Origin: Sodaliphilus pleomorphus
GTDB taxonomy: Bacteria; Bacteroidota; Bacteroidia; Bacteroidales; Muribaculaceae
Length of the DNA stretch: 64,000 nucleotides
Reading direction: 5' to 3'
Assembly: GCF_009676955.1 (NCBI RefSeq)
Contig: NZ_CP045696.1
Coordinates: 2,685,001-2,749,000, forward strand
In this document: positions 8,012 through 16,749 of the stretch, piece by piece
Numbering within the stretch: position 1 is the first letter of the stretch
Layout: the number at the start of each line of letters is the position of its first letter
Program-made: the position numbers and the translations under genes
The notes under the pieces: model-generated
The model's database searches: none
Seen by the model: the letters and a program-made list of their open reading frames with translations, nothing else
Told to the model about the DNA's origin: nothing

Positions 8012-9934
8012 TCAGTCTTTTTCCAGATAGGTGTAGCCGTAGAGTCCCGAGCGGTAGTTGCGCACAAACTCGTTGCCCTCGTCGCTGGTGATCTTGCCGT
8101 TGCGTATCGACTCGGTCACCCACGACTCCACGTTGCGCACCAGCTGCTTGGGGCTGAATTCCACATATTCGAGCACCTCGGCCACCGTCTCGCCGTCGAT
8201 CATCTGCTCGATGTCGTAGTGGTCGGGATACACGTTGATGTGCACAGCGTTGGTGTCGCCAAAGAGGTTGTGCATGTCGCCCAGTATCTCCTGGTAGGCG
8301 CCCACCAGAAACACGCCCAGATAGTAGTGCTCGCCCTTCCTGAGCGTGTGCACAGGCAGGGCATGGGTGATGCCTGTGGGCGAGGTGAAGTTGGCAATCT
8401 TGCCGTCGCTGTCGCAGGTGATGTCCTGTATGGTAGCCATGTGGTCGGGCCGCTCGTTGAGCCTCGACAGTGGCATCACCGGAAACACCTGGTCGATGGC
8501 CCAGCTGTCGGGCAGCGACTGAAACAGCGAGAAGTTGCAGAAGTATTTCTCGGGCAGCAGCTTGGCCACGCTGCGCAGCTCCTCGGGAGCATGACGCAGC
8601 TCCTGTGTGATGAGGTTCACCTCGCGGGCAACCGACCAAAACAGCTTCTCTACAATGGCGCGTGTGCGCAGGTCGATGAGCCCCAGGCTGAAGCGGTCGA
8701 GGGCCTCCTCGCGTATCTGCAGGGCGTCGTGCCAGTCTTCAAGCAGGCGTGCCTTGTTGATCTTGTCCCATATCTCATACAGGTCCTTCACCAGGTCGTT
8801 GTCGTCGTCTTTTATCTTGTCGGTCTCCTCGTTCCACTTTGGCAACCCTGCTGTCTCCAGCACTTCCATCACGAGCACCGAGTGGTGGGCAGTGAGGCTG
8901 CGGCCGCTTTCGTTTATGATGTTGGGATGCTTGAGCCCGTTCTTGTCGCACACGTCGACAAAGGTGTAGACGGCATCGTTCACATATTCCTGTATCGAGT
9001 AGTTCATCGAGTGCCCGGTGGCGCTGTTGTGACTGCCGTCGTAGTCCACGCCCAAGCCGCCGCCTATGTCGACAAAGTCGATATCGAAGCCCATCGCCGA
9101 GAGCTGCACATAGAATTGCGAGGCCTCGCGCAGGGCGTTCTTGATGCGGCGTATCTTGGTCACCTGGCTGCCTATGTGGAAGTGTATGAGCTTGAGGCAA
9201 GCTGTCATGTCGTGCGCCTTCATGAAGTCGAGCGCCTCAAAGAGCTCACTCGTGTTGAGGCCAAACTTGCTGCGGTCGCCGCCGCTCTCTTCCCACTTGC
9301 CGCTGCCGCTGCTCGAGAGCTTGATGCGTATGCCTATGTTGGGCATGATGTTGAGCTGCTTGGCCACATTGGCAATCAGGTGCAGCTCGTTGAGTTTCTC
9401 CACCACCAGGAAGATGCGCCGCCCCATCTTTTGGGCCAGCAGGGCCAGCTCGATGTATTCGCGGTCTTTGTAGCCGTTGCATATGATGAGCGAGTTGTCG
9501 TTCACGTCGGCCATGTTGATGGCCAGCACGGCGTGCAGCTCGGGCTTGGATCCGGCCTCGAGACCTATCTTGAATTTCTTGCCGTGACTCACGATTTCCT
9601 CCACCACGGGTCGCATTTGATTCACCTTGATGGGGTAGATCACAAAGTTCTCCCCGTTGTAGTTGTACTCCTTGGCTGCCTTCTTGAAGCAACGCGATAT
9701 CTTCTCGATGCGGTTGTCGAGTATGTCGGGAAATCTCAACAATATGGGCGCGGTGATGTTGCGCGAGTGCAGGTCGTCCATCACGTCCACCAGGTCGACG
9801 GGCACACAGTCTTTTTTGGGTGTAACGGTGACATGACCGTTCTCGTTGATTGAGAAGTAGTCCAGTCCCCAACCATTGATGTTGTATAGCTCGGCGCTGT
9901 CGTCGATGCGCCACTTGTTGATGCTTGCTGTCAT
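8012..9934 (-). CDS. speA: Biosynthetic arginine decarboxylase
   Basis: PLP enzyme converting arginine to agmatine, first step of the agmatine route to polyamines. 640 residues from ATG 9934 (MTASINKWRIDDSAELYNI), typical for the family; the longer frame to 9970 runs through a -7 promoter element and is rejected. The PLP lysine is K103 in YPIKVNQMRPV, the PLP phosphate loop is DIGGGLGVDYDGS, and the C-terminal half matches SpeA. The motif TACCTTTG (9946-9939, minus) sits immediately before the start codon, so the mRNA may be nearly leaderless. truA follows 30 bases downstream. Confidence 0.97.
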   Translation of the reverse strand: MTASINKWRIDDSAELYNINGWGLDYFSINENGHVTVTPKKDCVPVDLVDVMDDLHSRNITAPILLRFPDILDNRIEKISRCFKKAAKEYNYNGENFVIYPIKVNQMRPVVEEIVSHGKKFKIGLEAGSKPELHAVLAINMADVNDNSLIICNGYKDREYIELALLAQKMGRRIFLVVEKLNELHLIANVAKQLNIMPNIGIRIKLSSSGSGKWEESGGDRSKFGLNTSELFEALDFMKAHDMTACLKLIHFHIGSQVTKIRRIKNALREASQFYVQLSAMGFDIDFVDIGGGLGVDYDGSHNSATGHSMNYSIQEYVNDAVYTFVDVCDKNGLKHPNIINESGRSLTAHHSVLVMEVLETAGLPKWNEETDKIKDDDNDLVKDLYEIWDKINKARLLEDWHDALQIREEALDRFSLGLIDLRTRAIVEKLFWSVAREVNLITQELRHAPEELRSVAKLLPEKYFCNFSLFQSLPDSWAIDQVFPVMPLSRLNERPDHMATIQDITCDSDGKIANFTSPTGITHALPVHTLRKGEHYYLGVFLVGAYQEILGDMHNLFGDTNAVHINVYPDHYDIEQMIDGETVAEVLEYVEFSPKQLVRNVESWVTESIRNGKITSDEGNEFVRNYRSGLYGYTYLEKD

Positions 9935-10146
9935 GCTGCAAAGGTAGCAAAAACTACTCAAACTTTGCACGCTTTTTCCTCTTTATATTCATGCCTGAAA
10001 AATATCATTCAGCTTCCCTGCTTTCCCCGTGCCGTTTCGCCGCCTGGTGGCATTTTAGCATGACGACGGCAGTCGCCTGACATGATTTTCCATCGGCGGG
10101 TTCAGCACGTTGTATAAAATTGAATTGAATTGAATGGATCTTCTTG

Positions 10147-10533
10147 TCATAGTTGCTTGTCTCCTTTTTTCAATTCTGGTTTCTTTTCAGCAGCACAGAA
10201 ATAATTTGCTGTTAACAACGCTATATTTATAATCATGACTATTGTAAGTGCTAATGCAAGTGTTGGTTCTGCACTGGCTACAAGATTTGCTATTGTGCCA
10301 ATAAATGCAAAAGCTATCGCATAGATCCACAATAAGCATGTCGCTATTTTTCTGATTATTTTATTATTTGCTACGATAAAAATAGACGAGGGTAATATGA
10401 TACATCCCAAGGCCAACATCTCATTGAGCTTGAAACCATTCAGGTTGTATAGGTATATAGGCCAATAGAACATAAACAAGGCTTGGAGTCCAAACCAAAC
10501 CACAATCGAGTATGTAATTATTTTAGTTTTCAT
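10147..10533 (-). CDS. Small four-helix membrane protein, hypothetical
   Basis: 128 residues, four predicted transmembrane segments (roughly residues 7-28, 38-55, 61-80 and 91-112) and a short charged C-terminal tail (KKPELKKGDKQL). I do not recognise a family. Base composition is clearly more AT-rich than the flanking speA gene and it stands at the distal end of the kinase/DarT island, so it may have arrived with it. No promoter is evident; the region between it and the kinase gene contains only a gene remnant. Confidence 0.65.
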   Translation of the reverse strand: MKTKIITYSIVVWFGLQALFMFYWPIYLYNLNGFKLNEMLALGCIILPSSIFIVANNKIIRKIATCLLWIYAIAFAFIGTIANLVASAEPTLALALTIVMIINIALLTANYFCAAEKKPELKKGDKQL

Positions 10534-10627
10534 TTTAAAATTTTTTTAGTAATTTACCATGTGGATTATCATCCAAAAACTATTTTGAAAATAATAGCTG
10601 CAATAAAAATTGTAACCATCTCCACAA

Positions 10628-10670
10628 GAGGGACCTTAGTCTTTCTTCATTTTGATTCGATGATTATCAT
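10628..10670 (-). pseudogene. Truncated copy of the 5' end of the DUF6939-like gene
   Basis: Immediately after the stop of the first kinase gene, the minus strand reads ATGATAATCATCGAATCAAA then a stop. This matches the first codons of the intact gene at 16748 (MIIIETK) with one base spacing to the upstream stop in both places; similarity fades after about 40 bases. It is the footprint of a duplication that included the kinase gene and the beginning of its downstream neighbour. Confidence 0.7.
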
Positions 10671-10671
10671 G

Positions 10672-13600
10672 TTAGTCGGTGAATTTGATTTTTGAAGAAT
10701 AGTATTGCAATTCGGCTTTCAGCCTTTCGTATGTTTTGTGAGAGATAAAGATGGACTGCAAGGACGAGCAACAACTAAATGAATCGTCGCCAATGTTAGT
10801 CACTGAGTCGGGGATGGTGACGGACTGCAAGGATGAGCAAGCCTGAAACGCACTGTCGCCAATGCTGGTCACGGAGTCGGGGATGGTGACGGACTGCAAG
10901 GATTTATCCTCAAACGCATTGTCGCCAATACTGGTCACAGAGTCGGGGATGATAAAATTTTCTCCCTTTGATAAATAAGAAATCAGTTTTCGTCTATCAG
11001 AAGTATACAGGTTACCCTCAAATATAGTAAAATGATTGGAATGATTGATAACTCTTGCCGGACAATCTGAAAATGGATTTCCTTTAATAATTGTCACTGA
11101 CTTGGGGATGGTGACGGACTGCAAGGATGAGCAACCATGAAACGCCCTGACGCCAATGCTGGTCACGGAGTCGGGGATGGTGACGGACTGCAAGGATTTG
11201 CAACCATTAAACGCATTGTAGCCAATGCTGATCACGGAGTCGGGGATGGTGACGGACTGCAAGGACCAGCAAGTTGAAAACGCATTGTCGCCAATGCTCG
11301 TCACGGAGTCGGGGATGGTGACGGACAGCAAGGAATAGCACTCGCAAAACGTACTGTCGCCAATGCTGGTCACGGAGTCGGGGATGGTGACGGAATGCAA
11401 GGAATCGCAACCCCCAAACACACCGTCGCCAATGCTGGTCACGGAGTCGGGGATGGTGACGGACTGCAAGGATGAGCAATACGAAAACGCACCGTCGCCA
11501 ATGCTTGTCACGGAGTCGGGAATGGTGACAGACTGCAAGGATTCGCAACTCTCAAACGCACTGTCGCCAATGCTTGTCACGGAGTCGGGGATGGTGACGG
11601 ACTGCAAGGATTTGCAATCTTCAAACGCCCTGACGCCAATGCTCGTCACGGAGTCGGGGATGGTGACGGAATACAAGGATAAGCAAACTGAAAACGCTCC
11701 GTTGCCAATGCTGGTCACGGAGTCGGGGATGATGACGGACTGCAAGGATGAGCACCAACTAAACGCACAGTTGCCAATGCTGGTCACGGAGTCAGGGATG
11801 GTGACGGACTGCAAGGATTTGCAATCCTCAAACGCATTGTCGCCAATACTGGTCACAGAGTCAGGGATGGTGACGGACTGCAAGGATGAGCAACCCTGAA
11901 ACGCACCGTCGCCAATGCTGGTCACGGAGTCGGGGATGATAAAATTTTCAACCTTTGATAAATAAGAAATCAGTTTTCGTCTATCAGAAGTATACAGGTT
12001 ACCCTCAAATATAGTAAAATGATTCGAATGATTGATAACTCTTGCTGGACAATTTGAAAATGGATTTCCTTTAATAATTGTCACAGATTTGGGGATGGTG
12101 ACGGACTGCAAGGATGAGCAACCATCAAACGCACTGACGCCAATGCTGGTCACAGAGTCGGGGATGGTGACGGATTGCAAGGATAAGCAAACTGAAAACG
12201 CTCCGTTGCCAATGCTGGTCACGGAGTCGGGGATGGTGACGGACTGCAAGGATGAGCAACCCGCAAACGCAAAGTTGCCAATGCTGGTCACGGAGTTGGG
12301 GATGGTGATAGACTGCAAGGATGAGCAACCATCAAACGCACTGTCGCCAATGCTGGTCACGGAGTCGGGGATGGTGACGGACTGCAAGGATTTGCAATTC
12401 GAAAACGCACTGTTGCCAATGCTCGTCACGGAGTCGGGAATGGTGACGGAATGCAAGTATGAGCAATCCTCAAACACACTGTCGCCAATGCTCGTCACGG
12501 AGTCGGGGATGGTGACGGGCTGCAAGTATAAGCAACCATAAAACGCACTGTTGCCAATGCTCGTCACGGAGTCGGGAATGGTGACGGAATGCAAGGAATA
12601 GCATTCATAAAACGCACCATCGCCAATGCTGCTTGTTCCTTGCCTAATCGTATAATTCCTTAATTTCCGATTAGTGCATTCCAGTAGCTTCTTCCCATCC
12701 TTGGAATATTTCACGCCAAACTCATCTGTCCATGCGTCCTTCTTATCTTCTTCCGTCACTTTCGTGCTGATAATTTCAATCTCTGGTTCTTTCGGTCGCT
12801 CCAGCGACAGCAGGCGGAAGGATACGTTTGACAAATCGGATTGAGTAAGGGCGATGATGAACAGTCCCACAAGCATGTTCACCTCTGAACACTCAGACGG
12901 GAAGATGTCCTTTAAAAGTTGACAGTCTTGAATGGCCCTATAGTCTTTCTCCGAGAAGAGAAGGCGGTCGGCAGCGCCATACTTCTCAAGCAAGGCAGGC
13001 TCTTCGGCGATCACCCTGAGAGAAAGCAGAATGGAGGCAAGTGAGAAGTCGTCAATATGCTCGTTGAAGGTTTCTTCCGTGCGTGCGGGGTGACGGAAGT
13101 CCGGACTGCCCATCTCCCACGACTTCTGTCCCTTCATTGCCGGAACGAACATGCCGTCGTAGTCTATCAGCACCAGCGTACCGTCCTCTCTCACCATGAA
13201 GTTGTCTGGCTTTAAGTCGCCGTGGGCAAATGGCTGCGGCATCAGCCACAGGGCAAGACGGCTGAACTGGTAGGCAAGCAGATGCAACTGATAGCTGTCG
13301 TGAAGATGCTGACGGATATACAGGTCGAGGTTGGTGCCCTCCACCCAGTCCATCAGCAGGACGGGAAACTCCTCGCCATCTGCATGGGCAGCGTCGACAA
13401 ACAGCTCATTGTCCAAATACTGAAACTTGGTGAGAAAACTCGAAGAGACATATTCCAGTTCCTCAGCTATCATCCGGTAGTTTTCCGCACGGTTCGGCTG
13501 GTCTTTGAGAAAGCACTTCACGGCATAGAGCTTGTCATTCTTCTCATCCCGCATTTTGAACACCACGGCAAAGTTGCCGCTGGTCATCACAGGATCGCCA

Positions 13601-13698
13601 TTGCCATCGGTCACAGGCCGGAGATTGCGCAGCTTATCGAAGTTGTCCTCCGCATTCCTCACCGCCTCTACATATTCTGATATTAAAGGGTATGTCAT
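10672..13698 (-). CDS. Protein kinase fused to BspA-type leucine-rich repeats (copy A)
   Basis: 1008 residues. Residues 1-~310 form a Ser/Thr-type kinase: glycine-rich strand [10 protein letters not shown] (40-49), ATP lysine K61 in AVK, catalytic loop HGDLKPDN (159-166) and DYDG (179-182) in place of DFG, so all catalytic residues are present. A linker (~310-350) leads to about 25 leucine-rich repeats of 23 residues ([23 protein letters not shown]), two of them replaced by a longer irregular module containing [17 protein letters not shown]. No signal peptide or membrane segment, unlike surface BspA proteins, so it should be cytoplasmic. The first ~345 residues are ~97% identical to copy B. 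Last gene of the island, 63 bases after the PP2C gene. Confidence 0.88.
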   Translation of the reverse strand: MTYPLISEYVEAVRNAEDNFDKLRNLRPVTDGNGDPVMTSGNFAVVFKMRDEKNDKLYAVKCFLKDQPNRAENYRMIAEELEYVSSSFLTKFQYLDNELFVDAAHADGEEFPVLLMDWVEGTNLDLYIRQHLHDSYQLHLLAYQFSRLALWLMPQPFAHGDLKPDNFMVREDGTLVLIDYDGMFVPAMKGQKSWEMGSPDFRHPARTEETFNEHIDDFSLASILLSLRVIAEEPALLEKYGAADRLLFSEKDYRAIQDCQLLKDIFPSECSEVNMLVGLFIIALTQSDLSNVSFRLLSLERPKEPEIEIISTKVTEEDKKDAWTDEFGVKYSKDGKKLLECTNRKLRNYTIRQGTSSIGDGAFYECYSLHSVTIPDSVTSIGNSAFYGCLYLQPVTIPDSVTSIGDSVFEDCSYLHSVTIPDSVTSIGNSAFSNCKSLQSVTIPDSVTSIGDSAFDGCSSLQSITIPNSVTSIGNFAFAGCSSLQSVTIPDSVTSIGNGAFSVCLSLQSVTIPDSVTSIGVSAFDGCSSLQSVTIPKSVTIIKGNPFSNCPARVINHSNHFTIFEGNLYTSDRRKLISYLSKVENFIIPDSVTSIGDGAFQGCSSLQSVTIPDSVTSIGDNAFEDCKSLQSVTIPDSVTSIGNCAFSWCSSLQSVIIPDSVTSIGNGAFSVCLSLYSVTIPDSVTSIGVRAFEDCKSLQSVTIPDSVTSIGDSAFESCESLQSVTIPDSVTSIGDGAFSYCSSLQSVTIPDSVTSIGDGVFGGCDSLHSVTIPDSVTSIGDSTFCECYSLLSVTIPDSVTSIGDNAFSTCWSLQSVTIPDSVISIGYNAFNGCKSLQSVTIPDSVTSIGVRAFHGCSSLQSVTIPKSVTIIKGNPFSDCPARVINHSNHFTIFEGNLYTSDRRKLISYLSKGENFIIPDSVTSIGDNAFEDKSLQSVTIPDSVTSIGDSAFQACSSLQSVTIPDSVTNIGDDSFSCCSSLQSIFISHKTYERLKAELQYYSSKIKFTD
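10756..12642 (-). repeat. Tandem 69-bp coding repeats of kinase A
   Basis: About 25 tandem units encoding 23-residue leucine-rich repeats. Many units are nearly identical at the DNA level (GGAGTCGGGGATGGTGACGG recurs on the plus strand), and an irregular module occurs twice (about 10948-11105 and 11936-12090). One repeat (about 10897-10920) lacks the codon for the conserved cysteine. Confidence 0.9.
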
Positions 13699-13761
13699 TC
13701 TGTATTCTATTACATATAATGGACTTATGACTTCAACGAACAGAACAGACGAAGGTTGTTG

Positions 13762-14682
13762 TCATAGCCACTTCTTGTACTTTTTCTTTTGTAGCATTTT
13801 TAGTTTCACCGGCTGATGCTTCTTTACCAAGGCATGATGCTCGGCATGGCTATGAGTCTTTTCTCTCTTTTTAGCTTGACGGCAGTCGAGTACAGCCAAC
13901 GAGTAGTCGTCATGAGCCAACAGCCCCGACTCTTCCAAACTGCTCATGAGCCGAATGAAACTCTTTTGCTCTCGGGCGGCATACAACAGTCTTGTAAGGC
14001 ACTTCTCGAAATCTTTAGTTTCTTCCTCCGCCACTTTTATGTAGTTGCTGTTCTTTGTCCTGGTTGCGATGGCTTCGTCGATTTCATCCTCGTACCGTTC
14101 CCTATGCCACAATTCATACCTCATCAGAATATAATGTGACAAGGCATCGGTGGCGACAAATATCACCTCTTCCCCCGTTAACTGGAACTGTCCCGCATTG
14201 AAGCCCTCTGCTTTGAGTGCTGCGTTGCTTCCTATCAGATAGGGCGCATCGTCAAAAGACGAGAGTCTGATGTTGGAATATTTCAGCTCATGGTTGTGGA
14301 AGTCGTAGCAGAACACGACGCTGTCGCCGTAGGTCATCCATTCTGCCGTCTTGCCGTCTTGTAACCACACAGCGGCAAGGGTGGCGAAGGAGCCCTCGTC
14401 GTAGAACTTGTTGAGGAAAAGTGCACCTTGCTGTTTGGCTTTCTTTTCACAGTCCTTGTAATAGGGTTCCCAAATGCCGTCCACCCATGCGTCCAACTGT
14501 TGGAAGTCTCGCAGGGCACTTACCGGCAATTGCTTCAGCAGATATTTTGACCACAACTCGGCAAACACTCCGCCACCTCCGGCACCGTCCGACACGGCAG
14601 CCATGCCTTTCTTTGCGAGTGCCGCATCCTCATTGATGACACGGCTTTCCCGCTTCGGTATGGATTGAGAATAGTACTTCAT
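13762..14682 (-). CDS. PP2C-family protein phosphatase
   Basis: 306 residues. Metal-binding motifs of PP2C are visible: NED (17-19), SDGAGGG (31-37), GSFATLAAV near residue 97, YGDS near 118 and a C-terminal HDDYSLAVLD supplying the last aspartate. The final ~40 residues are Lys/His-rich. It should dephosphorylate the targets of the two adjacent kinases. Its start overlaps the stop of the DarT-VWA gene by 4 bases, indicating translational coupling. No membrane segments. Confidence 0.88.
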   Translation of the reverse strand: MKYYSQSIPKRESRVINEDAALAKKGMAAVSDGAGGGGVFAELWSKYLLKQLPVSALRDFQQLDAWVDGIWEPYYKDCEKKAKQQGALFLNKFYDEGSFATLAAVWLQDGKTAEWMTYGDSVVFCYDFHNHELKYSNIRLSSFDDAPYLIGSNAALKAEGFNAGQFQLTGEEVIFVATDALSHYILMRYELWHRERYEDEIDEAIATRTKNSNYIKVAEEETKDFEKCLTRLLYAAREQKSFIRLMSSLEESGLLAHDDYSLAVLDCRQAKKREKTHSHAEHHALVKKHQPVKLKMLQKKKYKKWL

Positions 14683-16130
14683 TTGTTTTGGCTGATATTG
14701 GTGGGGGTACCGATATCCATCAGTTGGATAAGGGTAGACATATCCGCATTCACGGCCATGGCGACATGCCGTTTGTTACCTTCATCCCCTCTGATATCTG
14801 ATATGGGCTCGTTGTATCGTGTGGGCAACAGACTCGACATCTCATAGAGCGTCTGGCCGTAGGAGCTGCTCTCCACTTCCGACTTGTCAACCGGGAACAC
14901 CACACGGTCTTGATCGTTTGGAACAATATGAATGTTGAAGAGCAGCACGTTGCCGTCGTTGGTGAACATCGATTTCAGCTCGTTGGAGAGCTGCAACATG
15001 TTCTCCTTTGTCGTGCCATTAAACTGTCCGTCGGTGATGTTGATGATGGTCGGTGGATAGCAGTCCTTGTCGTGGTGCTGCTCCATCCATTTCTCCAAGA
15101 GTTCCTTGGCCTTGTTGAACGCCTTGTGCATGTGCGTCCAACTCCCGTTATCATTTGCGTCTATCCATTCCACGCTCTCCACTTCCTTGGTCACTATGCC
15201 TCGTCTTGTCCTGACTTCCTTTCGCGTGGTGATGGTCTTGAAAGGATGCTCCTTCAGTTCCTGCGGCGACACGAAGTCGCGGCCCTCCAGTTCGCCCTGC
15301 CATCCGCTGTAGGCATCAGAGCCATAGCCGATGACAGCGATGTCATAGTAATGGCGCACCTCGTTGGTCTTGATGCATCGCAACACGAGCTCGTTGATTT
15401 GATGGTTGACGATTCGTGCCACTGCCTCCGACATCGGCATCTGCTCACCGTTGTAGGTTGTCGTCCGTCTCATGGAACATGACTGGTCGATGAGGAAGAG
15501 GAAGGCTGTAGGCGTGGCGCGGGTGATTTGCGCCGTGTAGGCATCCTTGGATTGCAGCACCTTAGGCTGGCTGGGGATGGGAATGCCGAAATTGCCGATG
15601 TTGGTGATGTATTTCAGGGGAATGAAATGGTTGACCATCACCTCCGCCTGGAAGAAGGGCTGCTCGCTCTCATCAAGGTCGAAATGGGTGCGTGCCGTGA
15701 CGGCATTGAAGTGTATCTTCTTGAAGTCGGCAAGTGTGCCACCCTTCTGTGCTCCGTTGCGTGTGGCGTTGCGGTCGGCAAAGAGCGTGTCGTCCCAGTA
15801 AATGATTTCGGGGTCTATCTCCAGAACCACCGGGTTGGAAATCCTGCCGTCGTTCATGGCTACGTACATCATCGGGTGCTGTCGTGTGAAACTCACACGC
15901 ACATAGTGCTGCAAGCCGTCCCTTCTGTCGAGACTTCGCGAGATGTCGCCTCCGCCCTGCTTGGGTATCTTGATGCCCTTCTCGTCGCAATCGGCCCAGG
16001 AATAGAGACCGCCGTTTTTGATGATAGACTCCAAGTTGTCACGGTCGGTGAAATGGTAGAGCCGTGTGATATGGTGCTGGTCCAGTATTTCCTTGAAGTC
16101 GTTCCAGTTGCTTCTTTTGTTTTTGTCCAT
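14679..16130 (-). CDS. DarT-like ADP-ribosyltransferase fused to a VWA domain
   Basis: 483 residues with two domains. Residues ~15-180 resemble DarT (DUF4433), the toxin family that ADP-ribosylates bases in nucleic acid: LYHFTDRDNLESIIKNGGL (24-42), VSFTRQHPMMYVA (79-91, including the NAD-binding Arg) and FFQAEVMVNHFIPLKYI (159-175) with the probable catalytic E163. Residues ~205-450 are a VWA domain with MIDAS DQSCS (215-219) and a later ITDGQF strand, similar in style to TerY. No DarG macrodomain partner lies in the window. Gap of 12 bases from the upstream DUF6939-like gene and 4-base overlap with PP2C. Domain calls are from motifs read by eye; activity is inference. Confidence 0.82.
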   Translation of the reverse strand: MDKNKRSNWNDFKEILDQHHITRLYHFTDRDNLESIIKNGGLYSWADCDEKGIKIPKQGGGDISRSLDRRDGLQHYVRVSFTRQHPMMYVAMNDGRISNPVVLEIDPEIIYWDDTLFADRNATRNGAQKGGTLADFKKIHFNAVTARTHFDLDESEQPFFQAEVMVNHFIPLKYITNIGNFGIPIPSQPKVLQSKDAYTAQITRATPTAFLFLIDQSCSMRRTTTYNGEQMPMSEAVARIVNHQINELVLRCIKTNEVRHYYDIAVIGYGSDAYSGWQGELEGRDFVSPQELKEHPFKTITTRKEVRTRRGIVTKEVESVEWIDANDNGSWTHMHKAFNKAKELLEKWMEQHHDKDCYPPTIINITDGQFNGTTKENMLQLSNELKSMFTNDGNVLLFNIHIVPNDQDRVVFPVDKSEVESSSYGQTLYEMSSLLPTRYNEPISDIRGDEGNKRHVAMAVNADMSTLIQLMDIGTPTNISQNK

Positions 16131-16142
16131 ATTCAGTTGTCT

Positions 16143-16748
16143 TTAATCAAACAATGAGGGTTCTTTTAGAGTCGCTTTACCGCTGTCATTTTGTCTCGGG
16201 CCATAAGGGTAAGTGCCTTCCGCATACGCCTTGATGAGCGATGCATGGGAGAGGGGTTCGCGACCGTTGTCCACATCGGCGTTGGTGTCGTAGTCGAGCA
16301 GTACGATGGTCTTTGTCTTGCTCACCTCGCGCAGCCGGTCGATGATGTCTTTGACCTTGTTCTCCAACACCCACCGATAAGTGGGTATGTATATCTGTTT
16401 CCGAGCCTCTATATAGCCCAGCAACTCTGTGCCGTTCACGCCCTTTCTGTGGCCCAACGGCTTGCCGTATTTTCTGACGGTTCGCTTCAGTCCCCGCATG
16501 GTGTCGTTGGTGAAGAGCGATGTGTCTACGTCGCAGCCTTCAAACACTTTCAGTCCCTGCCAGACGGCCTCCACGCATGTGGCGGTGTAGCCCGGACTGA
16601 ACGGCACGGGGATGCCATAGTGGGGATAGAACGGACTCAGTTTTACCAGTCCGTCCTTTGCCTTACTGGTCACGTCCGCCAAGATGGCATTGGGATATTT
16701 TTTGAGAAGAGTCTCAGTCTTCTTTCGTTTTGTTTCGATGATTATCAT
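16143..16748 (-). CDS. DUF6939-like protein of unknown function
   Basis: 201 residues, soluble. It resembles, from memory, the uncharacterised DUF6939 proteins: IIIETKRKKTETLLKKYPNA, ADVTSKAKDGLVKLSPFYPH followed by GIPVPFSPG, then AVWQGLKVFEGCDVDTSLF, and VLLDYDTNADVDNGREPLSH near the C terminus. No catalytic assignment is known to me. Starts one base after the stop of kinase B and ends 12 bases before the DarT-VWA gene, so it is embedded in the operon and a candidate immunity, processing or substrate protein. Confidence 0.7.
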   Translation of the reverse strand: MIIIETKRKKTETLLKKYPNAILADVTSKAKDGLVKLSPFYPHYGIPVPFSPGYTATCVEAVWQGLKVFEGCDVDTSLFTNDTMRGLKRTVRKYGKPLGHRKGVNGTELLGYIEARKQIYIPTYRWVLENKVKDIIDRLREVSKTKTIVLLDYDTNADVDNGREPLSHASLIKAYAEGTYPYGPRQNDSGKATLKEPSLFD

Positions 16749-16749
16749 G

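Noticed and set aside
8219..9853. 544-codon plus-strand frame opposite speA
   Set aside because: Antisense to a clear arginine decarboxylase; translation has no recognisable domain and is a composition artefact.
10115..10137. Short AATTG tandem repeat
   Set aside because: Only about four copies, non-coding and likely chance.
11363..12541. Long plus-strand open frames antisense to the kinase A repeats
   Set aside because: They mirror the 69-bp repeat and have highly repetitive [17 protein letters not shown] translations; no start signals or family. The minus-strand gene is the real one.
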